Counted from the stretch's first letter, positions 1-11,395 are shown. The stretch: 64,000 nt of DNA from Pleurodeles waltl (GCF_031143425.1 NC_090446.1:654617717-654681716), one strand, 5' to 3'. Numbers and translations are program-made. Notes: a model not told the origin generated them from the sequence alone.

Positions 1-418
1 ACGCACTCACACACCCCCTCTACATACACACACGCACACCCCCACGCATGCACACAACACTCAACACCCCCCACCCCTCTCCCCTCACGGACGATCGACT
101 TACCTGGACTGACGATCCTCTGGGAGGGGACGGGAGCCATGGGGGCTGCTCCGCCGACACCACACCGCCAACAGAACACCGCCACGCCGAATCACAGGAC
201 GTGATTCGCTGGGCGGGGTTCTGTTGGTGTGGCGGTGGAGGTGGAGCAACCTCCACTTCCCCGCCAGTATGGCTGTTGGCGGCTCTCCGTCCGTAAAAGG
301 ACGGAGAGCTGCCAACGGTCATAATAGGCCGAGTGACAAACCGCCACCTCTGGCGGTCTTCCGCACGGCGGTCTCTCGGCGGTCTTGGGAAAAGACCGCC
401 GAGGTCAAAATGACCCCC
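1..418 (-). mobile_element. GC-rich terminus of a Harbinger-type DNA transposon (partial)
   Basis: Read on the minus strand this begins at 418 with GGGGGTCATTTTGACC, nearly the same as the terminal repeat of the 10.4-kb Harbinger copy at its 37365 end. The first 280 bases are packed with GGCGGT/ACCGCC words and short inverted repeats (for example around 285-315 and 195-215). It sits directly against retroviral integrase sequence, so it probably inserted into the provirus; the other end lies outside the window. The family is inferred from the terminal repeat and base composition; no transposase is seen in this piece. Confidence 0.7.
104..140 (-). CDS. Putative first coding exon of the GC-rich element (partial)
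   Basis: On the minus strand an ATG at 140 opens a short frame beginning MAPVPSQRIVSP that runs into a perfect splice donor (CCAG|GTAAGT, intron starting at 103). A diverged homologous stretch with a donor at the same place occurs at 62518-62545 on the plus strand. Preservation of the donor and flanking bases in two diverged copies suggests a real exon. The next exon would lie outside the window, so the product is unknown. Confidence 0.35.
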
Positions 419-1088
419 CATATCATCCGTGATATTCACAGAGCATTCACAGGCACTGTGGGCAGTCTCATAGCTCGGCCCATGAGAATCTCATGAGGAG
501 ACAGTCCTGTTTTCTTGTTGACATTAGTACCAAAGGCAATGCATCGGGCCATTTCAGATTGGTAGCTGCACAAATTTTCACCATTCTCGACTTCAGGGTA
601 CCATTCATCTGCTCCACTAGTCCTGATGCTTCAGGGCGGTAACTACAATGCAACTTCTGTTCAATGTTTAATGCTGCACACAATATCTTAACCACCTCGT
701 TGTTGAAGTGACTTCCTCCATCTGATTCTAAAGAGATCGGAAACCCGAAACCTGGGATCAATTTCGGAAGCAGCAGCTTTGCGACTGTGAGACTGTCATT
801 CCTACGTGTAGGGTATGCTTCAATCCAGTGACTAAAGATACACACAATCACCAACACATATCTCAGACCTCCACACACAGGCATCTCAATAAAATCCAAT
901 TGCATTCTGCTAAGTGGACCTCCTGCTCTCCCAATGTGGCTCAAATTCACCACTGTCCCTTTCCCCACATTCATCTGCTGACAGATGATACACATGTGAC
1001 AAATCACCCCCGCAGCTTGTCTGAACTTTGGATTAAACCAATCAATCTTGAACAACCTAATCATGGCATCCCTCCCAATATGTGCTTA
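419..1088 (-). pseudogene. pol: ERV integrase (broken)
   Basis: Retroviral integrase that would join proviral DNA to the host genome. The N-terminal zinc-binding region is seen near 990-1090, including the CHMCIIC cysteine pair. The catalytic core follows, with Asp in LDFIEMP, Asp in LESDGG and Glu in GLVEQMN; the last two are separated by exactly 35 residues, the classic DD35E spacing. An in-frame TAA at 1086-1088 separates it from the upstream tether, and a frameshift near 510-540 moves the last readable part (a GLSPHEILMGR-type motif) to another frame before the sequence meets the Harbinger terminus at 418. The catalytic triad survives although the gene is dead. Confidence 0.85.
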
Positions 1089-2580
1089 ACCATGGTAAAA
1101 CCTTGCAAACTGTGACAGGAGACTGTTCGGCAAGACCATTTTCCCTTCATCTGAAACCCACAAATCATCTCGCCTTTGTACACATTGCATCCTAACCCAA
1201 GAATGCTTCTCATCTTTGCTGGCACGTCCCTGCAACAATCTCAATTCTTCCAACGTGTCAACTACCCTTAATGTGTAACCTGGGCATGTCTCATTTTCTG
1301 TTTCAGGTAACAATTCCCACTGATCCTTAAGCAATATACAGTTCAATGCGCAAAACCTTGCGACTTGATCCATTTCCCATTGAAACAAAGTCTTGTGACT
1401 TCAGGTGAGCACTGCATTTCACCACGCCAATTTCATGAGGTAACTGAATCGCGTGCAACAACTCCTTTATTCTTTCACCATTTTTCACTGGAGAACCAGA
1501 AGAGGTCAGAAAACCCCTCTGTGACCATAGCTGGCCAAAGTCAGGGCCAATTCCAAATCCGTATCTGCTATCACTATAGATAGTCACTCTCAACTGGGCA
1601 GAGGCATGGCAAATTCTAGTAAGAGAAACCAATTCGGCCACTTGCGCAGAATATACTCTTTCAAGCCAAGACGCTTCAAGGATACCAGGGATCGTACATA
1701 CAGCGTATCCGGCTCTCAGCACTCCTACTGAGTCTCTTAAACAGGAGCCGTCGACAAAGATAATTTGGTCATTTTCTTCCAATTGGGTATCTTTAATATC
1801 AGGCCTCGGTTTGGTGCACATTTCTGTTACCTCAAGACAATCATGTTCTACATCTTCAACATCTTCAACCTCCGTGTTTTCATTTGGGACCAACGTTGCC
1901 GGGTTCAACACTGTACATCTTTTCAACGTTACATTTGGTGACCCCACGATAATCGTTTCATATTTTGTCAATCTTGCATTTGTCATGTGCTGCGTTTTGG
2001 TACGGGTTAACAGGATCTCAACTGAGTGAGGGACCATGACTATTAGAGGATGTCCCATCACTATGCCTTCACACTGTGTGAGGCTTTGACCAACTGCTGC
2101 TAATGCACGCAGACAACCCGGTAAGGCTGCTGCAACTGGGTCCAAAGTAGCTGAAAAATATGCTACTTGTCGGTTTACACCTCCATGGATCTGTAACAAT
2201 GAACATGCATCACGTTCATGACAAAACAGTACAAAAGGCTTCGCGTAATCAGGCATACCTAAAGCTGGAGCCCTGCACATGCTCTCCCTTAACTCAGTAA
2301 ACGCCTTCATTTCTTTCTCTGACAGCACTATAACATCTGGCCCTTCCTTAAGTATCAGTCTCACCAAAGGCTTGTAGATGACTGAGAAATTCGGAATCTA
2401 CTGACAACAGTAACCCACCATTCTCAGAAACATCCTAACATCTCTCTGTGTCGTTGGGGGATTCATCTGTAACAAGGCAGTCTTTCTTTCCCTGGATAAC
2501 TTACTCGACTCTTTCTCAATTTGATGACCCAAGTACTTCACCTCTTTCGGGCAATATTCCAACTTCTTTGGGGACACCTT
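1089..2580 (-). pseudogene. pol: ERV reverse transcriptase thumb/connection and RNase H (broken)
   Basis: From 2580 downwards: RT thumb (KYLGHQI near 2525), connection domain (APALGMPDYAKPF near 2250; PVAAALPGCLRALAAV near 2100), then RNase H with DGS near 1750, Glu in AQVAEL near 1640, SDSRYGF near 1560 and a CSAH motif near 1415. A stop near 2398 and a frameshift at about 1345-1388 (just where the last RNase H acidic residue should be) break the frame. The palm part of RT, including its catalytic motif, is absent: it should lie between this fragment and the one at 7786, but Harbinger copy 1 sits there instead. Confidence 0.85.
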
Positions 2581-3182
2581 GGCCCTCATTACAACATTGG
2601 CGGTAAAATCCGCTTACTGCCGTGCAGAAGACGGCCAACACACCGCCGCGACTGTGGAATTCTGCCACAGCTATTATGACCCACAGCACGTAAACCGACA
2701 AAATTCAGACATCCACACAAGTCCGCCACACCAAAGGTCAGTGATAAACTGGCGATAACAAAACCTCCACCGTCACGCCAACAGAAATACGCCCACACTA
2801 TCACAACACACGAATCCACGCGGCGGTCTTTCAACCGCGGTATTCCATTGGCGGTACACACCGCCGCGCTCAAAATACACACACACATACAAAACACAGC
2901 CACATTGGACAATTCGAAATACACACACCTGATACACATACACACACCACTCCCACACACCCAATACAATATAAAACACACACCCACATCACCCACAAAC
3001 CCCTACTACCAAAAATTCCGAAAGAAGGCCAGAGAGAGACAGCACCAGCAAGAACAACAGCATCCACAGGCGCACACAACACCATCACCCACAGAACTTC
3101 CACGCACCTCACACAACACACCACTACATATCAGCACAATTATCACCACACACTCCACCCCACACATCACCTACACCACCCC

Positions 3183-3333
3183 ATGGCATGGCAAAGACAC
3201 CCCAGGTTCTCGGAGGAGGAGCTCAGGGTCATGGTGGAGGAAATTGACCGGGTAGAGCCACAGCTGTTCGGATCACAGGTGCAGCACACCTCAATTGCAA
3301 GGAAGATGGAGCTATGGCAAAGAATCGTGGACA
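3183..3333 (+). pseudogene. Myb1 (Myb/SANT-like protein), 5' fragment, copy 1
   Basis: An ATG at 3183 opens a frame with the Myb/SANT-like signature seen intact in copies 2 and 3: an aromatic/acidic helix 1 (RFSEEEL...MVEEI), then the LWQRIVD motif. It stops matching after about 50 residues, where the sequence jumps into transposase sequence on the opposite strand. The third, DNA-contacting helix (RKRW in the other copies) and all of exon 2 are lost. The (CA)-rich leader at 2850-3180 corresponds to the spacer before Myb1 in copies 2 and 3. Confidence 0.75.
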
Positions 3334-3909
3334 GCACTGAGCTAGGGAACCTGGCATTCACATGGGAGATGTACTGGTCCGCCAAACACAATATCTGCAC
3401 ATTCATAGAATGGTAACTCTTCTGGTTTTTGTACACCTGTTCACTCCTGTGGGAGGGGGACCAAAGCCACATGGGTCCCATCAATGTCACCTATGATGTT
3501 GGGGATGTGTCCCAGGGCATAGAAAACACCTTTCACTGGAGGCAAATCCTCCACCTGAGGAAAAACGATGTAGCTCCGCATGTGTTTCAGAAGGGCAGAC
3601 AACACTCTGGACAATACATTGGAAAACATAGGCTGGGACATCCCTGATGCTATGGCCACTGTTGTTTGAAAAGACCCACTTGCAAGGAAATGGAGCACTG
3701 ACAGCACCTGCACTTGAGGGGGGATTCCTGTGGGATGGCGGATTGCTGACATCAGGTCTGGCTCCAACTGTGTACACAGTTCCTGGATTGTGGCACGGTC
3801 AAGCCTGTTTGTGATAATCACATGTCGCTCCTCCATTGTCGACAGGTCCACCAACGGTCGGTACACCGGAGGATGCCGCCATCTCCTCACATGTCCCAGC
3901 GGACGGTGC
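3334..3909 (-). pseudogene. HARBI1-like transposase, N-terminal fragment, copy 1
   Basis: Minus-strand fragment starting at a splice acceptor (CATAG, exon start 3909) and homologous to residues about 28-220 of the copy 2 transposase. It retains the VYRPLVDLST start, the helix-turn-helix-like region and the first catalytic Asp in DIDGTHV. A frameshift near 3445-3455 sits in a C-run (five C where four restore the frame); after it SEQVYKNQKSYHSM follows. The second Asp and the Glu fall in the internal deletion at about 3334. Confidence 0.85.
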
Positions 3910-4354
3910 CTATGAAGGACAACAGCGAGCACAGAGTCAAACAACTCAGAGGTACGTACCCACAGTTTACACAGAACACCATTCATACACAAAAGATGGC
4001 CTGTTTGTGTGTAGAGTGTAGGCCTAGGTATGTGTCACGCAGTTGAAAATGAAGCCATGTGGGCCCCTGAAATGGCGGCTGCCTGACCTGTAAAGTGGGA
4101 CAATGAGATGTGAGGTAACTGCGCTGGTGTACACCGTCGCGGTAGGCGGTCGATGACCGCGGCGCAACGCTGCATTGGTTAACATTGGACCCTATGAGTC
4201 CCAGGAGCCAATGACGATGTACGCTGGTGGTGATGGTACGCACCGCCATGGACGTGACTGCCATTTTCCATCTGTTCAATCACTCGATACCTGATCTTCG
4301 ACAGGAGAGCACCTACACTGCAAGTGCTGCTGTGACCTCGGTCTGGAAGAGACA

Positions 4355-7017
4355 ATGGCTCGAGTGTCTGGGGAAAGGGCCCCTGCTTTCACATCGGAGG
4401 AGTTGGAGAAGCTTGTGGATGGGGTCCTCCCCAGTACACGCTACTCTACGGTCCTCCAGACAAACAGGTAAGTACACAGGGAGCATGTTGTACGGGCTAT
4501 GCCTGTGTCGAGAGGGCTGGATGTAAGAAGGAAGGGGGGAGAGTGCTGCGTGCATGAAAGACGGTGAATGCACATGCCACATGGCAAGGGTAGGGATGGG
4601 GGCCAATCTCTTTGACGGTGCAGTTGGTAATAACTTCTCTTTTTCCCTTGTACATTTCATGTAGGTCAGCGCCCACCAGAAAAAATAAATTTGGTGTTCC
4701 ATCGCCAAGGACGTCCGGACCCTGGGGGTCTACCACAGACAGAGCACCCACTGCCGGAAAAGATGGGAGGACATTCGCCGCTTGAGCAAGAAGACGGCGG
4801 AGTTTCAGCTGGGGATGGCCTCCCAACGTGGGAGGGGTGCCCGTCGCACCATGACCCCCTGATGTTCAGGATCCTGGCGTTGGCCTACTCGGAGTTGGAT
4901 GGGCGCTTAAGGACATCACATCAGCCACAAGGGGGTGAGTACACTCTCATTCTGCTGACTTTGCGCGCAGTGGAGGTGTCTGGGTGGGGGAGGTGGGCTG
5001 TGGGTTTCCCTAGGCCAGGGCGAGCTCCGTAGGCAGGGCCCGTCCATAAGGCAGGCCATGTGGCACCCCACCCCACCTCTGTAGAGTGCCAAGTACACCT
5101 AGTCATGCCCCTGTGTCATCTATGTGTGCAGATGTCGTCCATAGCCTTGTAGGCCATTTCCCAGGAATTGAACAGTGGAGCCCAAGAGTGCGGTGTAGTG
5201 CAGTGGGCTTCTGTGTCTGTCGTGTCCGCCAACGGTAGCGGTAGTGCATGCACTCAACATGTCTTTCTTCGGTCGACCCCCCCCCTTTTTGTGGTCTCCC
5301 TGTTCTTTTGTGCATTAGCATCCCATCATCAGGCGGAGGAGCAGTGGCACCGGAGCACGAGGGAGCTGCATCCCACATGGCCCTGGAGGGTGAGACTAAG
5401 GGCTAAGAGTTCACCGGTGGGACAGAGGGCGAGGGGAGCTCTACGGCGGGGACAGGAGCTGACACCAGCGACACGGACTCGTCCTCTGATGGGAGCTCCC
5501 TTGTGGTGGCGGCAATATCTGTGCCCTACGCATTTACAGGTACAGCCGCCACCCCCCCTACCAGCACCGCCCTCCCAGCAGCCCCTCAGCCTATGCCCCA
5601 TGCCCGCTCATCCAGGAGGGTGGGCATCACCTTAGCCCCAGGCACCTCAGGCCCTGCCCCAGTCACCCCTGCTGCTCTCAGTGAAGAGGCCATTGACCTC
5701 CTCAGGTCCCTCACTGTTGGGCAGTCTACCATTTTGAATGCCATCCAGGGTGTAGAAAGGCAGTTGCAATAAACTAATGCATTCCTGGAGGGCATTCATT
5801 CTGGTCAGGCGGCCCTTCAGCGAGCTTTTCAGACTCTGGCCTCAGCACTGATGGCAGCCATTGTCCCCGTCTCTAGCCTCCCCCCTCCAACTTCCTCCAC
5901 CCAGACCCAATCCCCTCTACCTCAGCCTATCCCAAGCACACCTACAGACCAGCATGCACACACGTCAACACACAAGGGAAGCTCTGGCAAACATAAGCAC
6001 CACACATCCCACAGGCACTCACGCAAGCATCACACACATGCAGACACACCAACATCCACTGCCTCCACTGTGTCCCCCTCCTCCTCATCTCCCTCCTCCC
6101 TCCCAGTCTCTTCCACACTCACACCTGCATGCACTACATCTACAGCCACTACGTCCCTCTCCAGCACACCCACCACCACACCCCGCTCATGTGCAGTCAC
6201 CACCCCCACTACCATTCACACGTCCCCTGTGTCCTCTCCCAGTGTGTCTGTGACGCCCCCTCCCAAGATACACAAATGCAGGCACACACCCACCCAACAG
6301 CCATCCACCTCACAACAGCCTCCAGCGCATGCACCTTCACCCAAAGTCACCAAACGTACACCTCCTACAACCACCACCTCTTCCTCCACTCCCAAACCCC
6401 CTCCAGCTACCCGTCCCAGTGTGTCCAAAAAACCTTTCCTGTCCACCCTTGACCTCTTTCCCACACCTCCCCCACCCCGTCCGTCTCCCAGGTCCCGAAC
6501 TAGCACCTCAGCCACAACATCTCCGGGACCAGTGGTGAATGTAGTCACCGGAATCTGGAGTGCACCGGCCACCAGGGCAGTTAGTGTGGCACGGAGCCAC
6601 AGCACAGACAGTCCCCCACCTGTGAAGCATCAGAAGTTGGCCAGTGCCCGGCAGGAGAGGGGGAAGACTCCAGCCACCAAAGCCGCTCCCAGGGGTCCCG
6701 GTAGGAGTGTGGAGTCAGCTGTGACACCTTCCAAGGTGGGGAAGGGCCACAAGAAACCCGGCAAGTCTGGGAAGAGCAGCACGGCGGAGAAGACCGCCAT
6801 CATCCCCGCTGCCCAGGAGGCCACCTCCAGCACAAGCCCAGCTGCCCAGGAGGCCACCGCCAGCACCAGCCCACCTGCCCAGGAGGCCACCGACAGCACC
6901 AGCCCACCTGCCCAGGAGGCCACCGCCAGCACCAGCCCACCTGCCCAGGAGGCCACCGCCAGCACCAGCCCACCTGCCCAGGAGGCCACCTCCAGCAAAA
7001 GCCCCGCTGGGCCATGA
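4355..7017 (+). pseudogene. Myb2 (MYPOP-like Myb/SANT protein), copy 1, three exons
   Basis: Exon 1 4355-4467 (donor GTAAGT), exon 2 4665-4934 (acceptor TAG, donor GTGAGT), exon 3 5333-7017 (acceptor CAG). Exons 1 and 2 together form a Myb/SANT-like DNA-binding domain ending in HCRKRWEDIRR; exon 3 is a Ser/Thr/Pro-rich tail containing a conserved helical segment (SEEAIDLLRSL, about 5670-5860). Defects: one missing C in exon 1 (about 4428) and one in exon 2 (about 4860), each exactly one base relative to copy 2, and stops at 4686-4688, 5404-5406 and 5770-5772. With the two C's allowed for, the exons sum to 690 codons, which supports the exon model. The C-terminus ends in 11-residue repeats. 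The MYPOP-like label is from memory of the family style. Confidence 0.75.
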
Positions 7018-7330
7018 AGGACCGCCAGCAAAAGCCCCGCTGGGCCATGAAGGACCGCCAGCAAAAGCCCCGCTGTGCCATGAAGGACTGGCAGCAAAAG
7101 CCCAGCTGGGCCATGAAGGACGGCCAGCAGTAGCCCCTCTGGGCCATGAAGGACCGCCAGCAAAAGCCCCACTGGGCCATGAAGGACCGCCAGCACAAGC
7201 CCCGCTGGGCCATGAAGGACCGCCAGCAAAAGCCCCGCAGGGCCATGAAGTACCGGCAGCAAAAGCCCCGCTGGGCCATGAAGGACCGCCAGCAAAAGCC
7301 CAGCTGGGCCATGAAGGACCGCCAGCAGCT
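6808..7330 (+). repeat. Two adjoining 33-bp tandem repeat blocks at the Myb2 3' end
   Basis: About six 33-bp units (6808-7005) encode an 11-residue repeat of the AQEATASTSPP type in frame with Myb2. They are followed by about ten 33-bp units of a different sequence (7008-7330, core GGACCGCCAGCAAAAGCC) that begin at the stop codon. The equal period suggests one array that diverged into two. Confidence 0.85.
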
Positions 7331-7339
7331 GAGACCCTG

Positions 7340-7560
7340 CAATGGAGACCGCCATCTCATGCACCGCTGAACAGGGCACCGCCATCTCAAGCACCGCTGA
7401 ACAGGGCACCGCCATCTCAAACACCGCTGAACATAGCAGCGCCATCTCAAGGACTGCTGAACAGGGCACCGCCGTCTCAAGCAATGCTGAACAGGGCACC
7501 GCCATCTCAAGCACCGCTGAACAGTGCACCGCCATCTCTCGCACCGCTGGCCCATGAGTG
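7340..7560 (+). repeat. 30-bp minisatellite, copy 1
   Basis: About seven 30-bp units with core CACCGCTGAACAGGGCACCG. The reverse complement is clearly related to the 29-bp unit (GTTCAGCGGTTCTTG core) of the much longer array at 28630-30200 in copy 2, at the same relative position. Confidence 0.85.
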
Positions 7561-7593
7561 GCAAGGGCACTGACGCAACTGAGTCCGTCACGG

Positions 7594-7785
7594 GGTGAAT
7601 GATGCACTCTGGGCACCATGGCCCCTCCAGAACCAGTGGAGACTGTCATCCACTACCTCTGTCCTTAGCAGGATGAAGCACTGTGGGCACCATGCCCCCT
7701 CCAGAACCAGTGGAGACTGTCATCCACTACCTCCGTCCTTAGCAGGATGAAGCACTCTGGGTACCATGCCCCCTCCAGAACCAGT
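7594..7785 (+). repeat. About 74-bp minisatellite, truncated at the ERV junction
   Basis: About 2.6 units of roughly 74 bp containing CCCCCTCCAGAACCAGTGG. The reverse complement matches parts of the 82-bp unit in copy 3 (near 54890-54960). The last unit is cut at about 7785, where retroviral RT resumes. Confidence 0.8.
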
Positions 7786-8160
7786 TCTCGGTCCCATTAT
7801 TGGTGAATTACATGTGCTGCTCATTACCTCCTTCAAGACTCCATGTTTCACAAAGTCTGCAATTAATTGTGCCACCTTTATAAGGACAACTTGCGCCATA
7901 TAGTACTGCGGTACCTGGGGGAACACATAATTTGGCTTTACATTGACTTTAACTAGTTCTACTCCTTTTATCAGCCCTACTTCTTTCCCTGTCGAGTCCC
8001 ACACCTTCTCTTGGACTGTTCCCTGCAGGTCTGCTGGAATATCAGCCACTGTGAACAACGGGAAGAAGTTAATCAGAGTATACTCCTCGTCTGTGGTCTC
8101 CATTTCAGGCTCTGAAACCAGCTCCTCATCCCCTTCATCATCACTGTATAAACCTCAATC
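7786..8160 (-). pseudogene. pol: ERV reverse transcriptase, N-terminal part
   Basis: Minus-strand frame from about 8103 reads like the fingers region of a retroviral RT, with PQYYMAQ, a basic/hydrophobic helix and HGVLKEVMSSTCNSPI, where the match stops at about 7786. Beyond that point the sequence is the minisatellite end of Harbinger copy 1. The next RT residues seen, across the insertion, belong to the thumb, so more than 100 residues including the active site are missing. It lies just downstream of the protease, as expected for a pol gene. Confidence 0.75.
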
Positions 8161-8277
8161 CCCTCATTGGAACAGGTGATAGAACACCTTGTCTTGCACA
8201 GTAAGTCTCTTCCCAGTAGGGACACGGGACTCGAATCGCAAACCACAAATCTGTGCAATCCCTGAAAAGTGCCAAGC

Positions 8278-8559
8278 TCAACCTGTTCCCGAATCTGTGA
8301 TCGGGTTAGTCAGGAGCTGGTTTGCCACTCCTACTACCTTGACTGTACGTCCCGAAAGAGGCAGTTTCGGAACCTCTGCACTTCTGACTGTAGAGCGTGT
8401 AGCTCCTGTGTCAACCAAGAATGAAACCTTGTGACCCATTACCTTCCCCTGAACATAGGGCCCTTTCTGATCTACTTCTAGGGACGCTGCAAGCCTACAC
8501 TCCTCGCTATCTGAACTCTCCTCCGACCATTCATCATTTATTCCATTTTCACCACTCAA
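8278..8559 (-). pseudogene. pro: ERV aspartic protease
   Basis: The minus-strand frame contains the retroviral protease signature LVDTGAT (catalytic Asp) about 45 residues into the fragment, followed by a flap/body region (STVRSAEVPKLPL). The protease would cleave the Gag-Pol polyprotein as a dimer. The usual second conserved glycine-rich segment is not clear because the frame runs out at 8278. It lies between gag (right) and RT (left), the normal order. Confidence 0.8.
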
Positions 8560-11395
8560 TGAAAACCTGTTGCACTGTGTTATTTTGATTCATTCTTTGA
8601 CCTGTGACCTGTTGAGGAAGCATCACCTGTTGCTGTTCCATTGGTGCTAGGGGCACTTGCATTTGCTGTCTAGGTACCATGGGGACCTGCTGTTGCATTT
8701 GTTGCATTTGTTGCATCTGCATAGGCTTTATACGTGGCATCTACAGAGACCCTGTATCTGAATCATGGTATTCTGAAAATTCGTATTAGGACCTCTCAGC
8801 CTTGGTCCCTTCACATTTTGAAATGCACTGACATCATTGCTTTGTTGAACAACACCCTCCTGCACCATCATCGGGCACTCCCGCTTCCAATGTCCAATGA
8901 CCCCGCAAGCATGACGAGGCAACATTTTCTTCATCGCCTGTACATCATTCTGAACTACTATAGTGTTCAAGTCTGGACTTCTGTTCACAAAACCTCCTCG
9001 ACCTCTGCCTCTCATTTGCGCCTGAAACATCCTGTTTCCTTGCGGCTGTTGCGCCATCTGTTGTAGACAACCTCCCTGCATTTCTGACTGTGCTGCCTTA
9101 ATTTGCATCACCATCGCTTTCTCCTTCAACTTTCTCTGCTTCAATTCAATCTCGTCACTACAGTACTTCGCATACTGCAACACCTCGTCAATCGCCTTTG
9201 CTTGCCAGCAGATCAAGTGATTCTTAATCATTTGACTAATCTCAGGTCTCAACCCTTCGACAAATCTAAACACAAGGTGATTCATGTCCTTCGCCTCAAC
9301 AACCTCTGTACCGCTGTAGTGCTTGAACGCTTTCAACAACCGCTCATAATAGGCATTTATCGACTGCTTGGCTTCCTGCGCTGTCCAATCAATCTTTTGC
9401 TAATCAATATTCTTCAGCGCAACTCTCTGTTTCAAGAATTCAATCACCTTATAGTAGTACTTCATCACCTCAGGAGACGGTGCTCCTGTGACTCTATCCC
9501 TTGTCGGTTCCGCAGCCGGCCAGTCCACACTTCTCTTGCATTCAAGCCACAAATCAGCTGGGACTATGATCTCAAAGAGAGTATTCAGGTCTTCCCAGAG
9601 ACATTTCGCAAGCTTCACAAACCTGTCCGTCTGCTGATACCACTCTATTGGTTTCTCCCTCAGCCTGGGAAAGTCATTTGTAAATGACAGAATATCACCT
9701 CTAGTCCACGGCACATGGACAAGAACCCCTCCAGCCATCTCCGTCATTGGTAACATCTTCACCGTACCAGCATCCTGTGGGGCTGTTGCTGGCTGCTTTA
9801 TGCAGTCACTCTTCCTCTTGTATCTTTTCTTCGCCCATCTACCTTCCCACTTCTCTAATGCTCCCCAAACTTGTGCACTCTGCAGTATTTCTTTAAGGTG
9901 TGCCTTCATCCCAGTAGACCTCATGTGTTCAAAATCCTTAGGCTCAAAGTTTAACCTGCTACTCCTCTTCAAAGGTTAGTATTTTCTAAGTCTATTCCAT
10001 ATTTATCTGCCAAATTTGCCACCCTCTGGTGCACCCTGCTCACTTCTTTGGTTATCTTTGGACACAAGTATCTCAATTCTGCTTCCGTGTAGACTCTAAC
10101 CTTTTCACTCCCATGCTCCCTTCAACAAGTTCATTTGCCTCAATGCCCAATCTCACAAAATTCAGGTAGTCTTCTCCCTCCGTCCTCCCTGCTGCTGCAG
10201 GAGTAGTCTGTGGTGAATTTAACTCATCTAACCAATCGTTCAGCTGTTGCGCCTTTAAACCTTGTAAGGAGATATTCCCAGCCTGCACTAAAGGTGTTTG
10301 CGGTATATTCGCACTCGAGATCTGCGGAGTTAACATGCAAACATGATTGTCTCATGACATCTGGAGGAGCCCCAATCGGACTGAAGTCTAACAGGGGCCT
10401 ATATCTTTCGAATGTCGGCTCCACTGGAGTAATCCCTTGAGAGCTCCCTACGAACCCTCCTCTTGTCATCTCTTGAGTCATTATCCCTTGATCACATACA
10501 CTAGGCTTCAGCTGCGCATACAATCGTACTGGTGGACCAACCGTAATGGGCAAGGATATGGCTGCTGGCGTCTGCCTGTTTCTTAAAACCTGTGGAGCAT
10601 TAATTCCCATATTCTAGTTCATAACCGGTGCTATGGCTGACTGCGGTCCTGTAACCAAAGTGTAATTCGGAATCATTTGCTGCTGTACCTGGGGCAGTAA
10701 AGGTGGAATTGGATCAGTCTGAATCAACTTTGGTCTCAAATGTGCCGGCTCTGACGGCACCATCAGATTCGTTGTGGTCTCTAAGATTAGGACATCAGGG
10801 TAAAGTCTCTGTACCTGTGGTGGCTGCAGCTGAGATTGCATATCTGGAGCAGTGGACACACTAATACTACTCTGCACCGGAACTGGTGTGTAAACAGGAC
10901 TAACTTGTACCGTATTCGTTGTCCCCTTGTTTTGAGTCGAACTTACAGGACATGTACTAGTACCCGGTCTATTGTCATCTATTGCATATGGCGGAGGTCG
11001 ATCATTCAGTAACTGATTAAGGAACTCATCATCGTCTGAGTTATCCATCTCTGACTAGGGCTTCTTAGCCTCTTTGTCTTTGGAAGGACTTTTGTCAGTC
11101 TTACAAGTAGCTTTCCCCCTTTTGTCTTCACCTTCCTGAGCTATTGCTGGAAACATCCTTATTTCGTCTATTGTTTCTCTCCTCAAAATTCTCCGTGCAC
11201 TATCCCACCTAGCCTCCGCTAGTGTCTTTTCTTCTTTCCTCATTCTCCTCTCAAATTTCTGTTGCTGTTGTCGTATTGCCATCAATTCCCAAATTGCTAA
11301 CGCCTCAAACTGTGCTGGCCTTGGAGGTGGCTTTAGCTCATTTAGCACCCTCCGCAAATTTTCCAAAACCCTTATGTTGAACTTTCTGTGCTCCC
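8549..11395 (-). pseudogene. gag: ERV gag (matrix, proline-rich linker, capsid, nucleocapsid), broken
   Basis: Structural polyprotein remnant. From right to left: a charged, coiled-coil-like N-terminal part (11055-11395); an acidic, proline/glutamine-rich linker with a PPPY late-domain motif near codon 20 (10073-11048); capsid with a PWTRGDI start and a long helical region (9400-9972, continuing to about 8990 after an in-frame TAG at 9400-9402); nucleocapsid with one zinc knuckle near 8905; and a glutamine/methionine-rich tail (8549-8740). The knuckle keeps C-x4-H-x4-C, but the expected first Cys is Arg. In-frame stops (for example 11055-11057, 9400-9402) and frameshifts make it non-functional. 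Confidence 0.8.

Larger units (their letters stand above)
2581..7785 (-). mobile_element. Harbinger copy 1: inverted, internally deleted, truncated
   Basis: Starts at 2581 with GGCCCTCATTACAACATTGG, matching the 61915-side terminal repeat of copy 3. The gene order is that of copies 2 and 3 read backwards: Myb1 start, transposase, Myb2, then minisatellites. An internal deletion at about 3334 removed most of Myb1 and the C-terminal half of the transposase (about 2.4 kb by comparison with copy 2). The other end, with transposase exon 1 and the second terminal repeat, is missing: the minisatellite stops at about 7785 against retroviral RT. It sits in the ERV, replacing the RT palm. Confidence 0.85.
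419..11395 (-). mobile_element. Class I (gamma/epsilon-like) endogenous retrovirus, interrupted
   Basis: Minus-strand order is gag, protease, reverse transcriptase, RNase H, integrase, spread over 11395 to 419. Env and both LTRs are not in the window. The provirus is split by Harbinger copy 1 (2581-7785), bounded downstream by another Harbinger-type terminus at 418, and cut upstream near 11400 by an L2/CR1-like LINE. Multiple stops and frameshifts show it is an old, dead copy. The class assignment rests on the single zinc knuckle, the protease LVDTGAT motif and the RT connection/integrase style. Confidence 0.85.

Noticed and set aside
6630..7649. Long minus-strand frames (263-339 codons) with repeated LLAVLHGPAG or CWRSFMAQ peptides
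   Set aside because: They are antisense readings of the 33-bp and 30-bp tandem repeats at the 3' end of Myb2. The plus-strand Myb2 frame has homologues in the other copies; these do not.
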